Source of the DNA: Oceanobacillus alkalisoli
GTDB lineage: Bacteria; Bacillota; Bacilli; Bacillales; Amphibacillaceae
DNA length: 64,000 nt
Direction of reading: 5' to 3'
NCBI RefSeq assembly: GCF_021556485.1
Contig: NZ_JAKGBW010000003.1
Span: 221,990-285,989 of the forward strand
This document shows positions 35,847 through 46,500 of the stretch, piece after piece; within the stretch, counting starts at the first letter, position 1, and each line of letters begins with the position of its first letter. The notes beneath the pieces were generated by a model. It made no database searches. It was not told the DNA's origin and saw nothing but the letters and a program-made list of their open reading frames with translations. Made by a program: the position numbers and the translations under genes.

Positions 35847-36743
35847 TTAATTAACTTCTACACTAACTGGGTCGACATCTCTTGATTTTTCCCGGAACCA
35901 ACCGAAGAATACTCGCACCATTAATGTTAAATAAACCACTTCCTGGAGTGTTTTCATAATTACTCCACCGAATTGCTGATCGTTTATCGTACTTAATGGT
36001 GAAAACATTTCTGGACCGGACAACGTTATTTCAATTCCATCAAGCACATCTCCAGGCACACAGATTGCCAATGCTTGCAACCATGCCCCTCCCGCCAAAT
36101 AAGCTTCATAAGCAGGTGTTTTCGTGAAGATGATTAATACACAAGCAGGAGTTATCAATACCCCATTGGCAAAGATATAGCCGACCTTCAATAAAGGTGT
36201 CATTGTATTTATTTCCTTAAATGGCAGTAGCAATGGAATAAATACGATGAAGGCAGCAATTAATAAAATACTATGAATAACGAAATGCCATGCTGGAGCA
36301 GACTTTGAAAAATCAAAAACAACTGGTATATGGTAGACAGAAAACAATCCATTAAATAGAAGCAAGGAAATAATCGGCTTCGTCAGTAACCGAATAATTG
36401 GACCTAAGGTTTTATTTCTTAGAGCTTTTTCCCAAATCCATAATGGAAGCCCTTTAATGACGAGGATTGGAAAGATAAGCAGGAATACTACCATCTGGAT
36501 CATATGTGCAGTAAACATCATATGAGATAATAAATCAATTGGCGAACCTTTGACTACGTATAATAGAAATAAAGCTGTATACATCAATATATGCTGCTTA
36601 ATCGTAGGTTTCTCTTTTCCGCCAAATTTATGGCGATAAGGTCCTGCTACTAAGTAATAAATAACTCCTAACGCTAGACAGAATGTGAAAAAGTATGGAC
36701 TCCATAAAGCTCTAAAGCCAAATATTTGTAACTCTAACCACAT
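35847..36743 (-). CDS. ctaG: Cytochrome c oxidase assembly factor CtaG
   Basis: Membrane factor for assembly of the caa3 oxidase (caa3_CtaG family; unrelated to the Cox11-type CtaG of proteobacteria). The 298-residue protein has about seven membrane helices. It keeps family histidines in HMMFTAHMIQMVVFLLIFPILVIKGLP, VYHIPVVFDFSKSAPAWHFVIHSILL and LSTINDQQFGGVIMKTLQE. A TATAAT at 36778-36783 may be its -10. It follows ctaF after a terminator, so it is probably expressed from its own promoter. Confidence 0.94.
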   Translation of the reverse strand: MWLELQIFGFRALWSPYFFTFCLALGVIYYLVAGPYRHKFGGKEKPTIKQHILMYTALFLLYVVKGSPIDLLSHMMFTAHMIQMVVFLLIFPILVIKGLPLWIWEKALRNKTLGPIIRLLTKPIISLLLFNGLFSVYHIPVVFDFSKSAPAWHFVIHSILLIAAFIVFIPLLLPFKEINTMTPLLKVGYIFANGVLITPACVLIIFTKTPAYEAYLAGGAWLQALAICVPGDVLDGIEITLSGPEMFSPLSTINDQQFGGVIMKTLQEVVYLTLMVRVFFGWFREKSRDVDPVSVEVN

Positions 36744-36827
36744 ATATAGTCACTCCATAGAATAAGTTTATCAATTTATTATATAACATATTTTCGAGTG
36801 AATCTGGTAAAAATGTGACAAATTCGC

Positions 36828-36860
36828 AAAAAAAGACCGGGAAAATCCCGATCTTTTTTA
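36828..36860 (-). terminator. Terminator of ctaBCDEF
   Basis: AAAGACCGGGA and TCCCGATCTTT pair with one mismatch and are flanked by A and T runs. It lies 3 nt past the ctaF stop. Confidence 0.85.
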
Positions 36861-36862
36861 TT

Positions 36863-37186
36863 TTACCACCAAGTAATAACTCCTAAGGAAAGGATAACAG
36901 TAGTTGCAATAATCATCCCGCCGTATATCAATGCTGAAGCTGGCCCGTGCCCTTTATCTTTCAAATGCATGAAATATAAGAATTGGAACATAGCCTGCAC
37001 GACTGCTAAGACAAACAATAATATACTTAAATAAGCACCGGTCATTAATTGCGTTCCAACAAGAGCAAATGCAATAATCGTAAATGCAATCATTGAAACA
37101 AAACTGATTACTTGAATTTTCATTTCATCTTTATTTTCTTGCTTACGGAAAGTATCGAGTCTGTTAGACGTAGTATTTTCTGTCAT
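36863..37186 (-). CDS. ctaF: Cytochrome c oxidase subunit IVB CtaF
   Basis: Small subunit of the caa3 cytochrome oxidase in the cytoplasmic membrane. The 107-residue protein has three membrane helices (about 24-46, 52-72 and 83-106) and the subunit IV-type MFQFLYFMHLKDKGHG motif. It begins 1 nt after the ctaE stop, so it is translationally linked, and it closes the cta operon before a terminator. Confidence 0.95.
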   Translation of the reverse strand: MTENTTSNRLDTFRKQENKDEMKIQVISFVSMIAFTIIAFALVGTQLMTGAYLSILLFVLAVVQAMFQFLYFMHLKDKGHGPASALIYGGMIIATTVILSLGVITWW

Positions 37187-37187
37187 T

Positions 37188-37832
37188 TTAACCCACCATC
37201 CCCATTAGATATACGACTGTAAAGATGAACACCCATACAACGTCAATAAAGTGCCAGTACAACGCAAACGTGTTATACTTCGGTGCGTTATATGTGTCTA
37301 GTCCGCGTTTTGCGTTACGCATCATCAATACGATCAACCAGCTCAACCCAAAAATAACGTGACCTCCGTGGAAACCGACTAACGTATAGAATGCTGAACC
37401 AAACGCTGAAGAGCGGAAAGTAAAGCCGTAATCTGTAATATAATGAGCGAACTCATAGATTTCACAAGCTAAGAATGCGAGTCCTAGTAAACCAGTGATC
37501 CCCATCCATAGTTGCATTTTCTTAAAGTTGTTATTCTTCATATGGTAAATTGCATAAACACTTGTTAAAGAACTTGTAAGTAAAAGAAGTGTCATTAAGA
37601 ATACAAGTTCAAGACCATATAAATCCTGTGTCGTTGGCCCGCCTGCAGTAGAGTTTTTAAGCGCAATATATGTTCCGAACAGACTAGCAAAAAGTACCGT
37701 TTCACTACCTAGAAAGATCCAGATACCTAGGTGCTTATATTTTCCTTCAGGAGTAGCTCTTGAAGGATCTATAGGAGCTTTATTCGGATTTATCTTATGT
37801 GCGCTTCTCCCAATTGTTTCTTGGTGACTCAT
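37188..37832 (-). CDS. ctaE: Cytochrome c oxidase subunit III CtaE
   Basis: Subunit III of the caa3 oxidase. From the supported start it has 214 residues and five membrane helices, with the motifs GIWIFLGSETVLFASLFGTYIAL, FYTLVGFHGGHVIFGLSWL and YWHFIDVVWVFIFTVVYLMG near the C-terminus. The start is ATG 37832, one base after the ctaD stop, with AGGAGG 9 nt upstream; the longest frame would run 18 residues back into ctaD. Confidence 0.96.
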   Translation of the reverse strand: MSHQETIGRSAHKINPNKAPIDPSRATPEGKYKHLGIWIFLGSETVLFASLFGTYIALKNSTAGGPTTQDLYGLELVFLMTLLLLTSSLTSVYAIYHMKNNNFKKMQLWMGITGLLGLAFLACEIYEFAHYITDYGFTFRSSAFGSAFYTLVGFHGGHVIFGLSWLIVLMMRNAKRGLDTYNAPKYNTFALYWHFIDVVWVFIFTVVYLMGMVG

Positions 37833-37833
37833 C

Positions 37834-39684
37834 TTAATCATCCTCCTTTTCAAGTACTTCTTTGGGGATGTTATAACCATAGTCATCTTTCAGTGATCGA
37901 ACAATCATACAACCGATGGCAAAGGCCATACCAATGTAAATTAAAATTCTTCCATGGGGTCCATCTAACTGGTAGATAAAACCAAATGATGCAATCGTAA
38001 ATCCAAGACTCATCAGGAATGGAAGGATGGAACCATACGGCATATGAAGATCATGTAATGGCTCAGCCGGCTTAATCTTACCATCGCCTTCCATTTTCTC
38101 AATCCAAAGTGGATCTAATCCACGAGTTAATGGTGTGTGTTTAAAGTTATAGTAAGGCGTTGGGTTCGGCACGGCCCACTCTAACGTTCTACCATCCCAT
38201 GGATCTCTTGGTGCTGGCTCTTTGAAATACGAAAGCACTACGTTAATTAATAATACAATCACTGCAATACCCATTAAGTAAGCACCTATCGTACTAATTA
38301 AGTTTCCTAAATCCAGCTCCTGGTTTTCTAAGAATACCCAGTAACGACGAGGCATACCCATTAGTCCTAAGAAATGCTGGATAAAGAATGTCAAATGGAA
38401 ACCAGTAAAGAACAGCCAAAACTCAAGTTTCCCTAATTTTTCACTTAGCATTCGGTTAAACATCAGCGGCCACCAATAATGTACTGCCGCAAGTATACCA
38501 AATACCGATCCACCGATTATAACGTAGTGGAAGTGGGCAACTACGAAATACGTATCATGGAACTGATAGTCCGCAACTGTAGAACCAAGCATAACACCTG
38601 TCATTCCACCAATTGTGAAAGACGGAATAAATCCAAGTGCATAGAGCATCGGAGTAGTTATTTTAATACTGCCGCCCCACATTGTAAGGAGCCAGTTGAA
38701 TATCTTGATTCCCGTCGGCACGGCGATCGCCATCGTACCAATTGCGAAAAGCGCGTTAGCTACCGGTCCTAGACCAACCGTGAACATGTGGTGCGCCCAA
38801 ACCATAAATCCTAGAAATGCGATTAAGAATGTAGCAAACACCATCGCGGTATAACCAAATAGTCGTTTCTTCGAGAATGTCGGGATGACTTCACTAAATA
38901 TCCCGAACGCAGGAAGAACTAAAATATAAACTTCGGGGTGTCCCATTATCCAGAATAAGTGTTGCCAGATAATCGAGTTACCACCTAAAGCAATATCAAA
39001 GAACGCTGTATCAAACATACGATCAAACTGCATTAAGAATAATGCAATTGTGAATGCTGGGAATGCGAATAAAATAAGAATACTTGTTACAAGTGTTGTC
39101 CACGAGAATAATGGCATTCTCATATACGTCATTCCTGGACCACGCATCAATACAATGGTTGCGATAAAGTTAATTCCACTAATAATTGTACCTGCCCCAG
39201 CTAGCTGCAGACCCAATACATAGAAGTTTACACCATGTCCAGGTGATTGTGTAGAAAGTGGAGCGTAGTTCGTCCATCCTGCATCCGGAGCTCCTCCAAA
39301 GAACCAACTAGAGTTCATTAGAAGTCCACCGAAAATGAATAACCAGACTCCTACCCCGTTCAAGAAAGGAAACGCCAAATCACGAGCTCCAATTTGAAGG
39401 GGCATAACATAGTTCATTAGCCCAAAGAACAATGGCATTGCTGCAAGGAATAACATATTGGTTCCATGCATTGTAATCAATTCATTATATAAGCCCGCAG
39501 ATACAAAATCATTTTCAGGCGTTATTAACTGAGTTCGAATCAATAATGCTTGAACACCCGCCATCAGGAAGAAAATCCCACCAAAAAGCAAGTACAATAT
39601 ACCGACCTTTTTATGGTCGACGGTGGTCATGTAATCCCATATTACGGTACCCAAGCCTCTTTTTTGAGTAGTAGTAGCACTCAA
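37834..39684 (-). CDS. ctaD: Cytochrome c oxidase subunit I CtaD
   Basis: Catalytic subunit with heme a, heme a3 and CuB; reduces oxygen to water and pumps protons. The 616-residue protein has twelve or more membrane helices. Key motifs are ITMHGTNMLFL (heme a histidine), WIMGHPEVYILVLPAFGIFSEVI (CuB histidine and cross-linked tyrosine), WAHHMFTVG (CuB histidine pair) and DTYFVVAHFHYVIIGG (heme a and a3 histidines). A C-terminal extension of about 100 residues is typical of Bacillus caa3 enzymes. Confidence 0.98.
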   Translation of the reverse strand: MSATTTQKRGLGTVIWDYMTTVDHKKVGILYLLFGGIFFLMAGVQALLIRTQLITPENDFVSAGLYNELITMHGTNMLFLAAMPLFFGLMNYVMPLQIGARDLAFPFLNGVGVWLFIFGGLLMNSSWFFGGAPDAGWTNYAPLSTQSPGHGVNFYVLGLQLAGAGTIISGINFIATIVLMRGPGMTYMRMPLFSWTTLVTSILILFAFPAFTIALFLMQFDRMFDTAFFDIALGGNSIIWQHLFWIMGHPEVYILVLPAFGIFSEVIPTFSKKRLFGYTAMVFATFLIAFLGFMVWAHHMFTVGLGPVANALFAIGTMAIAVPTGIKIFNWLLTMWGGSIKITTPMLYALGFIPSFTIGGMTGVMLGSTVADYQFHDTYFVVAHFHYVIIGGSVFGILAAVHYWWPLMFNRMLSEKLGKLEFWLFFTGFHLTFFIQHFLGLMGMPRRYWVFLENQELDLGNLISTIGAYLMGIAVIVLLINVVLSYFKEPAPRDPWDGRTLEWAVPNPTPYYNFKHTPLTRGLDPLWIEKMEGDGKIKPAEPLHDLHMPYGSILPFLMSLGFTIASFGFIYQLDGPHGRILIYIGMAFAIGCMIVRSLKDDYGYNIPKEVLEKEDD

Positions 39685-39730
39685 AGCTTTAACCTCCCTC
39701 TTGTGTCTTCCATCCCTTTATAAATATTAA

Positions 39731-40786
39731 TTAGTCGATAATGCCCCCAGCACTTTCAGGGGTAACTTCAGAAGGTTTGAGCTGCATTAAATACTCTGCT
39801 ATCTTATCAGCTTCTTCTTCTGTTACATCATAGGTACCTGTCATCTTGTTGCCAGGCTTAAGTGTTTCTGGATCCATGATCCAATCAACAAGATTCTCTT
39901 TTGTTGGTTCAAGATATCCTACAAAATGAGTACGGTCACCGAAGTTAGTCAAGTTTGGTCCAACACCAGATGGCGCAGATCCAAGCGCGTGACATCCCAT
40001 ACAGTTGTTTTGGAATAAGTCTTGACCTTCCTGTGCAACTGCATCAGCAGGTACTTCTTCCGGATCAACGTTTTGCATATCTGTGATCCACTGTTCATAT
40101 TCCTCTGGACTTACTGCAATTACTTTGAAGTCCATTAGTGAGTGGGATGGTCCACAAAGTTCGGCACATTTACCCCAATAAACTCCTTCTTCATAAGCTT
40201 CAATGTACATCGTATTCACGTTTTCCGGGTTAACGTCCATTTTACCGGAAATTGTTGGTACCCAGAATGAGTGAATGACGTCTGAAGAAATCATATTCAA
40301 GTAAACTTTTTCTCCTGTCGGGATATACAAGTCCTGACTTGTTGAGACTTCTTCATCTTGATACTCAAAATGCCACCAGTACTGGTTACCTGTTACATCA
40401 ACATTAATTGATGTACTTGCTTCTGATGTATCTGCTAGATCGAAGGTGTAGAAAATTGTAGGAATCAAGATAATGATAACGAGAATGATTGGAATGACTG
40501 TCCATACAATCTCCAATTTCGTGTTTCCTTCTACTTGCACTGGAATCTCATTCTCCTGACCTTTCTTTTCACGGTAACGGAGCAACACAATTGTGTAAAT
40601 TACCATTACAACTACGAAAACACCAATCATGATGAATGTAATATAAAGAATCAGATTGAATGAAATTTCTGCCCCATAGCCCTTAGGATCAAGAGCGGTT
40701 AAATTTTCTTTTCCACACCCCGCTAATAGGATTGTTAAGAAAGTAAAAAGCATGAGTGCCTTAAATTTCCCCATCCATCTTTTCAT
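39731..40786 (-). CDS. ctaC: Cytochrome c oxidase subunit II CtaC with fused cytochrome c
   Basis: Subunit II of the caa3 oxidase. The 351-residue protein is a predicted lipoprotein (signal peptide with lipobox LAGC, Cys24). Two membrane helices are followed by a cupredoxin domain with the CuA ligands in HSFWVPTISGK and GKCAELCGPSHSLMDF. A C-terminal cytochrome c domain (about 255-340) has the heme site CMGCH and methionine ligand region GNKMTGT. The fused cytochrome c makes this a caa3-type enzyme. AGAGAGG precedes the ATG. Confidence 0.97.
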   Translation of the reverse strand: MKRWMGKFKALMLFTFLTILLAGCGKENLTALDPKGYGAEISFNLILYITFIMIGVFVVVMVIYTIVLLRYREKKGQENEIPVQVEGNTKLEIVWTVIPIILVIIILIPTIFYTFDLADTSEASTSINVDVTGNQYWWHFEYQDEEVSTSQDLYIPTGEKVYLNMISSDVIHSFWVPTISGKMDVNPENVNTMYIEAYEEGVYWGKCAELCGPSHSLMDFKVIAVSPEEYEQWITDMQNVDPEEVPADAVAQEGQDLFQNNCMGCHALGSAPSGVGPNLTNFGDRTHFVGYLEPTKENLVDWIMDPETLKPGNKMTGTYDVTEEEADKIAEYLMQLKPSEVTPESAGGIID

Positions 40787-40851
40787 GTGTCCATACCTCT
40801 CTTTCTTGTTGTTGTTTCCTTATATATTAAGTTTATATTTAAGGACAATAG

Positions 40852-41796
40852 TTAATTAAATATTGGTAGCGTTACAATAATCATCATTGGAAACAGGATG
40901 ACGAGATAATTCAATGAATAAATAAATATTCTGTTTGCCCATTTCAAATCGTCTTTAATAAATAATCCCGTAACTGCAAGAATAAACCATCCAATATTTA
41001 ATGCGGTAGCAATAACTAAAAATGTCGTACCTAGTGATGAGAGCAAAAATGGCAACGGTAACAGACACGCAACATAAACAATGATTTGCCGCTTCGTCAT
41101 ATTGAATCCGTAAACGACAGGAAGCATTGGAACACCGGCTTCTTTATATTCGTCCGCTTTCTTCATAGCAAGAGCAAGGAAGTGCGGTGTCTGCCAGATA
41201 AACATGATTAAAAATAATCCGACCGGAACGACATGCAGCTCTGGATAAATCGCATACCAGCCAATTAATGGAGGCATGGCCCCAGAGAAACAGCCGACTA
41301 TTGTATTTAATGTATACTTCCGTTTTGTCCACATCGTATAGAGCACAACATAAACAAACCAACCAATGAAGGCAAACAATGCAGCATAAACTGTTGTAAA
41401 CAGAAGCAGCACTCCAAGACCAATAACAGTTGTTACGATTCCAGCTATCAGTACTGCCCGGAGCGAAAATAATCCTGTTACGGTCGGTCGTGACTTCGTT
41501 CGGCTCATCTTCGGATCAATATCGACATCATACCAGTTATTTAAAATTGCCCCGCCGGCTATTACTAAACCACTTCCAATCAAGGTCATGATTAATGTGC
41601 CGACATGTTCACTGAACGTGAGACCATATATGTAGATAGCTAACCAAAAACCGGCAATAACTGGTATTAAGTTCGAATTGACTATCCCGATTTTGATAAG
41701 CGCTTTAACACCTTGCATCAAGCTTTTTACGTCTCTTTTGGCAGGAATTGCTGTGTCACTTACTACATCTGTATACGGCGTTTCCACCTTGTTCAT
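40852..41796 (-). CDS. ctaB: Protoheme IX farnesyltransferase (heme O synthase) CtaB
   Basis: UbiA-family membrane prenyltransferase that adds farnesyl to protoheme, making heme O for the oxidase. The 314-residue protein has about nine membrane helices. The prenyl-diphosphate site NNWYDVDIDPKMSRTKSRP (about 106-124) and the second aspartate-rich loop MKKADEYKEAGVPMLPVVYG are visible. GGGGGG precedes the ATG. It is the first gene of the ctaBCDEF run, divergent from ctaA, which uses its product. Confidence 0.97.
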   Translation of the reverse strand: MNKVETPYTDVVSDTAIPAKRDVKSLMQGVKALIKIGIVNSNLIPVIAGFWLAIYIYGLTFSEHVGTLIMTLIGSGLVIAGGAILNNWYDVDIDPKMSRTKSRPTVTGLFSLRAVLIAGIVTTVIGLGVLLLFTTVYAALFAFIGWFVYVVLYTMWTKRKYTLNTIVGCFSGAMPPLIGWYAIYPELHVVPVGLFLIMFIWQTPHFLALAMKKADEYKEAGVPMLPVVYGFNMTKRQIIVYVACLLPLPFLLSSLGTTFLVIATALNIGWFILAVTGLFIKDDLKWANRIFIYSLNYLVILFPMMIIVTLPIFN

Positions 41797-41884
41797 TCTT
41801 ATTTCCCCCCTTTACCGAAAAAAGCCAAGTTTTTTCATTACCATAGCTAGTTTTACACATGACAAATATAGCCGATAATTACTT

Positions 41885-41953
41885 TTAATTGTATCATGGA
41901 ATCATTTAAAATTCTAACTAACCAATAATTACTATTTAAATAAAGTAATTATT
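41885..41953 (-). promoter_or_regulatory. ctaB extended -10 and upstream inverted repeat
   Basis: On the minus strand TGATACAAT (about 41888-41896) is an extended -10 some 95 nt before ctaB. Further upstream AATAATTACT (41924-41933) and AGTAATTATT (41944-41953) form a perfect 10-bp inverted repeat with a 10-bp AT-only spacer. It could be a regulator site in the shared ctaA-ctaB region. Confidence 0.45.
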
Positions 41954-42137
41954 AATTGAATGAATTTGTATAATAAAAACAAATCATTGTTTTAGAATTT
42001 CATTCTTCCTGAAGCTTAACCCACTCGGCCCTCATACTATTTCTAGCAAACTACAGAGCACATTGCAAGTATTTTTCACTATTTGTACAGTGTTTATGAC
42101 AATTACGTTAAATATTATTATAAAATCTTAGTACAAA

Positions 42138-42200
42138 TTTGTGAAAAGTTTACGAATAAGAGCAGATTTCTTTGATATTGTTCCTATTTAATATTATTAT
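42138..42200 (+). promoter_or_regulatory. ctaA promoter with ResD-like site
   Basis: TTGATA (42172-42177), 17 nt and TATTAT (42195-42200) form a sigma-A promoter about 53 nt before ctaA. TTTGTGAAA (42138-42146) just upstream resembles the ResD consensus TTTGTGAAT. ctaA is ResD-activated in B. subtilis. The rest of 41954-42137 is AT-rich and shows nothing I can name. Confidence 0.55.
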
Positions 42201-42259
42201 AAATTTAACTGTTAAGAGTAATACATATTACTACCAAAATAAGTGAGGCTTAAAAAATC

Positions 42260-43207
42260 ATGAAACAATTAAAATGGTTATCCGTTGTCGCGACAATCGG
42301 GATGATCTTTGTGCTTCTTGGTGGCGCGCTCGTTACGAAGACCGGATCCGAAGATGGTTGTGGAGATTCCTGGCCGCTTTGTGAAGGACAAGTTATACCT
42401 TCTGAGTTCACCTTCGAGATGGTAATCGAACTTAGTCACCGTTTAGTATCAGGTGCAATGGGATTTATCGTTCTATTATTAGCAATCTTAGCATGGAGAA
42501 GAATTGGTCATATCCGTGAAGTTAAGTTTCTTTCCATCAGTTCTGTTGTCTTTCTTGTTCTACAAGCCTTAATCGGGGCAGCAGCTGTTGTATGGGGACA
42601 ATCCGACTTTGTACTTGCATTACATTTCGGAATTTCACTAATCTCATTTGCTACAATCTTTTTATTGATGTTACTCATTTTTGAGGCCGATAAAATGTGG
42701 GATTCGGAATCTCTTATTATTAAGAAAAAACATCGTATAGAATTTATCGCCCTGTCCATTTACACACTCGCAGTTGTCTATACGGGAGCACTCGTCCGAC
42801 ATACCGAATCTAGTCTCGTTTGTCCTGACTTTCCATTTTGTATCAATACAGAACCAGCTGGATTAGCGAGCTATAACTTCCAGCAATGGGTGCAAATGGG
42901 ACACCGCTTTAGCGCAATCATCTTATTCATCTGGACGATTGTACTGTTTGTTAAAATAGTTAAAAACTATAAACACTCCAAAGTAATGATTGGTGGCTGG
43001 TCGATTGCACTTACGTTTATTGTACTGCAGGCTCTGTCCGGAGCATTAAGTGTCATAACAATGCTTAACTTGTATGTTGCGCTTGCACACGCTCTATTCA
43101 TCTCCTGTTATTTCGGAATGCTGAGCTACTATCTGTTGCTATCTAACCGAAGTACGTACAAAGAAAAGCATGGCCTGCTAAATAAGTCGGATAAAGTTAT
43201 TTCTTAA
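42260..43207 (+). CDS. ctaA: Heme A synthase CtaA
   Basis: Membrane enzyme that oxidises heme O to heme A for the caa3 oxidase. The 315-residue protein has eight membrane helices in two similar four-helix halves. Each half keeps paired heme histidines: ELSHRLVSG and LALHFGIS in the first, VQMGHRFSAI and VALAHALFI in the second. Both halves have the extracytoplasmic cysteine pair (GCGDSWPLC and CPDFPFC). It is divergent from ctaB and ends at a strong terminator. Confidence 0.97.
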   Translation: MKQLKWLSVVATIGMIFVLLGGALVTKTGSEDGCGDSWPLCEGQVIPSEFTFEMVIELSHRLVSGAMGFIVLLLAILAWRRIGHIREVKFLSISSVVFLVLQALIGAAAVVWGQSDFVLALHFGISLISFATIFLLMLLIFEADKMWDSESLIIKKKHRIEFIALSIYTLAVVYTGALVRHTESSLVCPDFPFCINTEPAGLASYNFQQWVQMGHRFSAIILFIWTIVLFVKIVKNYKHSKVMIGGWSIALTFIVLQALSGALSVITMLNLYVALAHALFISCYFGMLSYYLLLSNRSTYKEKHGLLNKSDKVIS

Positions 43208-43210
43208 ATA

Positions 43211-43249
43211 AAAAACATCGCTCAAACGAATTTGAGCGATGTTTTTTTA
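43211..43249 (+). terminator. Terminator of ctaA
   Basis: AAAAACATCGCTCAAA and TTTGAGCGATGTTTTTTT form a 16-bp perfect stem with a 4-nt loop and T-run, 3 nt after the ctaA stop. Confidence 0.95.
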
Positions 43250-43287
43250 TAGAAAACTGTAAAATATAGGTACTGTGGAATACTAAA

Positions 43288-43576
43288 GTTGCTAGCAATA
43301 GCCACGTCCGGCTACAACGCCCAGCAACTATCAAACTTCACACTCCTTTAATCGATAAAGAAGACTTAGCCGTTTGGTCTTCGTGAGGCTTAGCCGCCCT
43401 TATATTCTTGCGGCGCAAGTCAACATCAACTCACTACCTTCACCTGAGTTTCCTTTATCTCAAAGAGAAGAATGGAAGTTCGATTAAGTTCACCCCGTCC
43501 TGGGACAACATCGAACTACCTTCCTTCCTGGGAGGCACAGTTTGTACGTTGCTAAACGGGCGCTTTCGCCTTTACT
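43288..43576. repeat. Family B repeat, copy B2 (full-length)
   Basis: This 289-bp element runs from GTTGCTAGCAATAGCCACGT to GCTAAACGGGCGCTTTCGCC. It shares its left part (CAGCAACTATCAAACTTCAC, CTCCTTTAATCGATAA) and right end with B3. It shares GAGGCTTAGCCGCCCTTATA and AAGTCAACATCAACTCA with B1. It fills the gap between convergent ctaA and pycA and ends just before the pycA stop. No terminator other than the element itself is seen for pycA. Confidence 0.85.
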
Positions 43577-43579
43577 CTT

Positions 43580-46500
43580 TCATTCAAATTCTACTAAAAT
43601 ATCATCAACTTCTATAACGGAGCCATTCTTTACATATACATCTTTAATCACACCACCGAATGGTGCTTGGATGCTTGTTTCCATCTTCATTGCTTCAGTG
43701 GTAAGCAGAGGGTCACCTTTCTTCACTTCGTCACCCTTCTTACAGTTTACACCTAATACTGTACCAGGCATGGTTGCACCAATATGCTTCTCATTGCCCT
43801 TCTCTACTTTCGGTCTGAAAGCGACGGATGAGCGAATACTCTTATCTTTAATTTGAATTTCGCGTGTTTGTCCGTTTAATTCAAAGTAAATAACACGGGT
43901 GCCGTCTGGCTTGGGCTCGGAGATTGAGACTAGATTAATAATTAAAGTCTTCCCTTCTTCAATTGTCACATCGATTTCTTCTCCGAGTTTCATTCCATAG
44001 AAGAAAGTTGGTGTATCCAAAACAGACATGTCACCGTAAGTATCAGTGAAATTCTGATAATCCAGATATACTTTTGGATAGAGCGCATACGCAATAACAT
44101 CGTGGTCCTCTACCTTTTGCTCGACTTTCTTCTCTAACTCCTCTTTCAATGCATCAAAATCAACGGGTTCTAGTAATTCACCAGGGCGGACGGCGATCGG
44201 TTCTTTATCCTTCAAAATCACTTTCTGAAGTTTTTCCGGGAACCCTTGATAAGGCTGGCCGATATACCCTGCTGCAAATTCAATTACCGATTCCGGGAAA
44301 TCAATCTGATGCCCTTTATCATATACATCTTGTTCTGATAAATCGTTCTGTACCATAAATAATGCCATATCGCCAACCACTTTAGAAGATGGTGTTACTT
44401 TCACAATATCCCCAAACATGTCATTGACGAGACGGAACGTTTTCTTAACTTCATTCCAGCGATCCCCTAGGCCAACTGCTTTAGCCTGCTGCTGGAGATT
44501 ACTATATTGTCCTCCTGGCATTTCATGATTATAAATTTCCGTATGAGGTGACTTCATACCACTTTCAAAATCACTGTAGTATTCTCTAATCCCTTCCCAG
44601 TAATGAGAAAGTTTTTCCACCTCGTCAATATTCATTTCAGGCTGACGCTCATGTCCTTCGAGTGCATGATAGAGCGTCTGTCCGCTTGGCTGTGATGTCA
44701 TTCCTGCAAGGGGACCATTTGCAATATCTACAATATCTACACCAGCATCCACTGCTCTTGCGTACATATAAATACCATTGCCACTTGTATCATGCGTATG
44801 CAGGTGGATCGGTAACTCTGTCTCTTCTTTCAATGTGGAAATCAACTGATAGGCTGCCTCAGGCTTAAGTAGGCCTGCCATATCTTTAATCGCAAGAATA
44901 TGTGCACCCGCATCTTCCAACTGTTTTGCTAGATTCACGTAGTAATCCAAGTCATATTTTGAACGACCTTTATCCAGCATATTACCGGTATAGCACATTG
45001 CAGCTTCTGCAATTTTATTGTTGTCTCTAACTGCTTCAATTGCAAGCTTCATTCCTTCAAACCAATTCAAGCTATCAAAGATCCGGAAGACATCGATCCC
45101 TTTCTCCGCACTTTTTTCGACGAAAGCATGGATAAGATTATCCGGATAATTTTTATAACCGACCGCATTGCTTGCACGCAGCAACATTTGGAATAGAACG
45201 TTCGGCATTTTTTCCCGTAATTGTTCAAGACGTGTCCATGGATCTTCCTTTAAGAATCGATAAGCGACATCAAAGGTCGCCCCTCCCCACATTTCCACTG
45301 AAAATAGATTCGATTGGATTCTTGCGGTCGGTTCGGCAATCTGCACGAGATCCTTCGTTCGAATACGAGTCGCTAGTAAGGACTGATGAGCATCACGGAA
45401 AGTCGTGTCTGTCAGAAGAACCTCTTTCTGGTTCTTTACCCAGTCTGCTAATGCTTCCGGACCACTCTCATCTAATATTTGTTTTGTTCCATTTGGGATG
45501 ACCGTATGTTGATCAATTCTCGGAATAAGAAGCTTAGAAAATTCCGGTTTTTCTACTTTTGCTGCTCCCTCTACTCCATTAATGGTTATATCCCCGATAT
45601 AACTGAGCATTCTTGTAGCACGGTCTCTTGATTTAGGGAATTCAAACAACTCCGGCGTTTTATCGACAAAAGTCGTATCATAGTCACCTGTTATGAACTG
45701 TTCATGGTGCATTACTTTTTCTAAGAATTGCACATTCGTTTTTATTCCGCGAATTCGGAATTCTCTAAGGTTACGTACCATCTTCATAATAGCTTGTTTA
45801 TAAGACTTCGCCCATGTCGACACTTTAACTAATAAAGAATCATAATGCGGGCTGATGATTGCCCCCGAAAAACCATTTCCTGCATCGAGTCTTACACCAA
45901 ATCCGCCACCTGTCCGGTAAGCAAGGATTTTCCCAGTATCTGGCATAAAGTTATTTAATGGGTCTTCTGTCGTGACTCTTGACTGAATTGCATATCCATC
46001 CGTAATGATATCTTCTTGTTTGGGAACTTGAATTTCTTCTCCATGTAAACCGTAACCATCCGCGATTAAGATTTGCGTCTGGACAATATCAATCCCAGTA
46101 ATCATCTCCGTAATCGTATGCTCCACTTGAACACGCGGGTTTACTTCTATGAAATAGAACTCCCCTTCTGAAACAAGGAACTCAACGGTTCCAGCGTTAA
46201 GATAATCTACATTACGCATTAGACTCACTGCCGCCTCGCAAATCTCCTCGCGAAGTTCTTCCGATAAAGTAAGACTTGGAGCAACTTCAATCAGTTTCTG
46301 ATGTCTGCGCTGGATCGAACAATCCCGTTCATAAAGATGGACGATATCGCCGTGGCTATCCCCAAGAATCTGAACTTCAATATGTTTTGGATTCGTTAAC
46401 AACTTTTCTACATAAATCTCATCATCACCAAATGCTGTCTTCGCTTCAGATTTCGTGCGGTCATAGGCTTCGGAAACTTCTTCCGGGCTATTCACGACCC

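Noticed and set aside
41819-41842. Hairpin GAAAAAAC/GTTTTTTC-like sequence in the ctaB leader as a terminator or riboswitch.
   Set aside because: The stem is purely A/T with a short GC loop and there is no other conserved leader structure.
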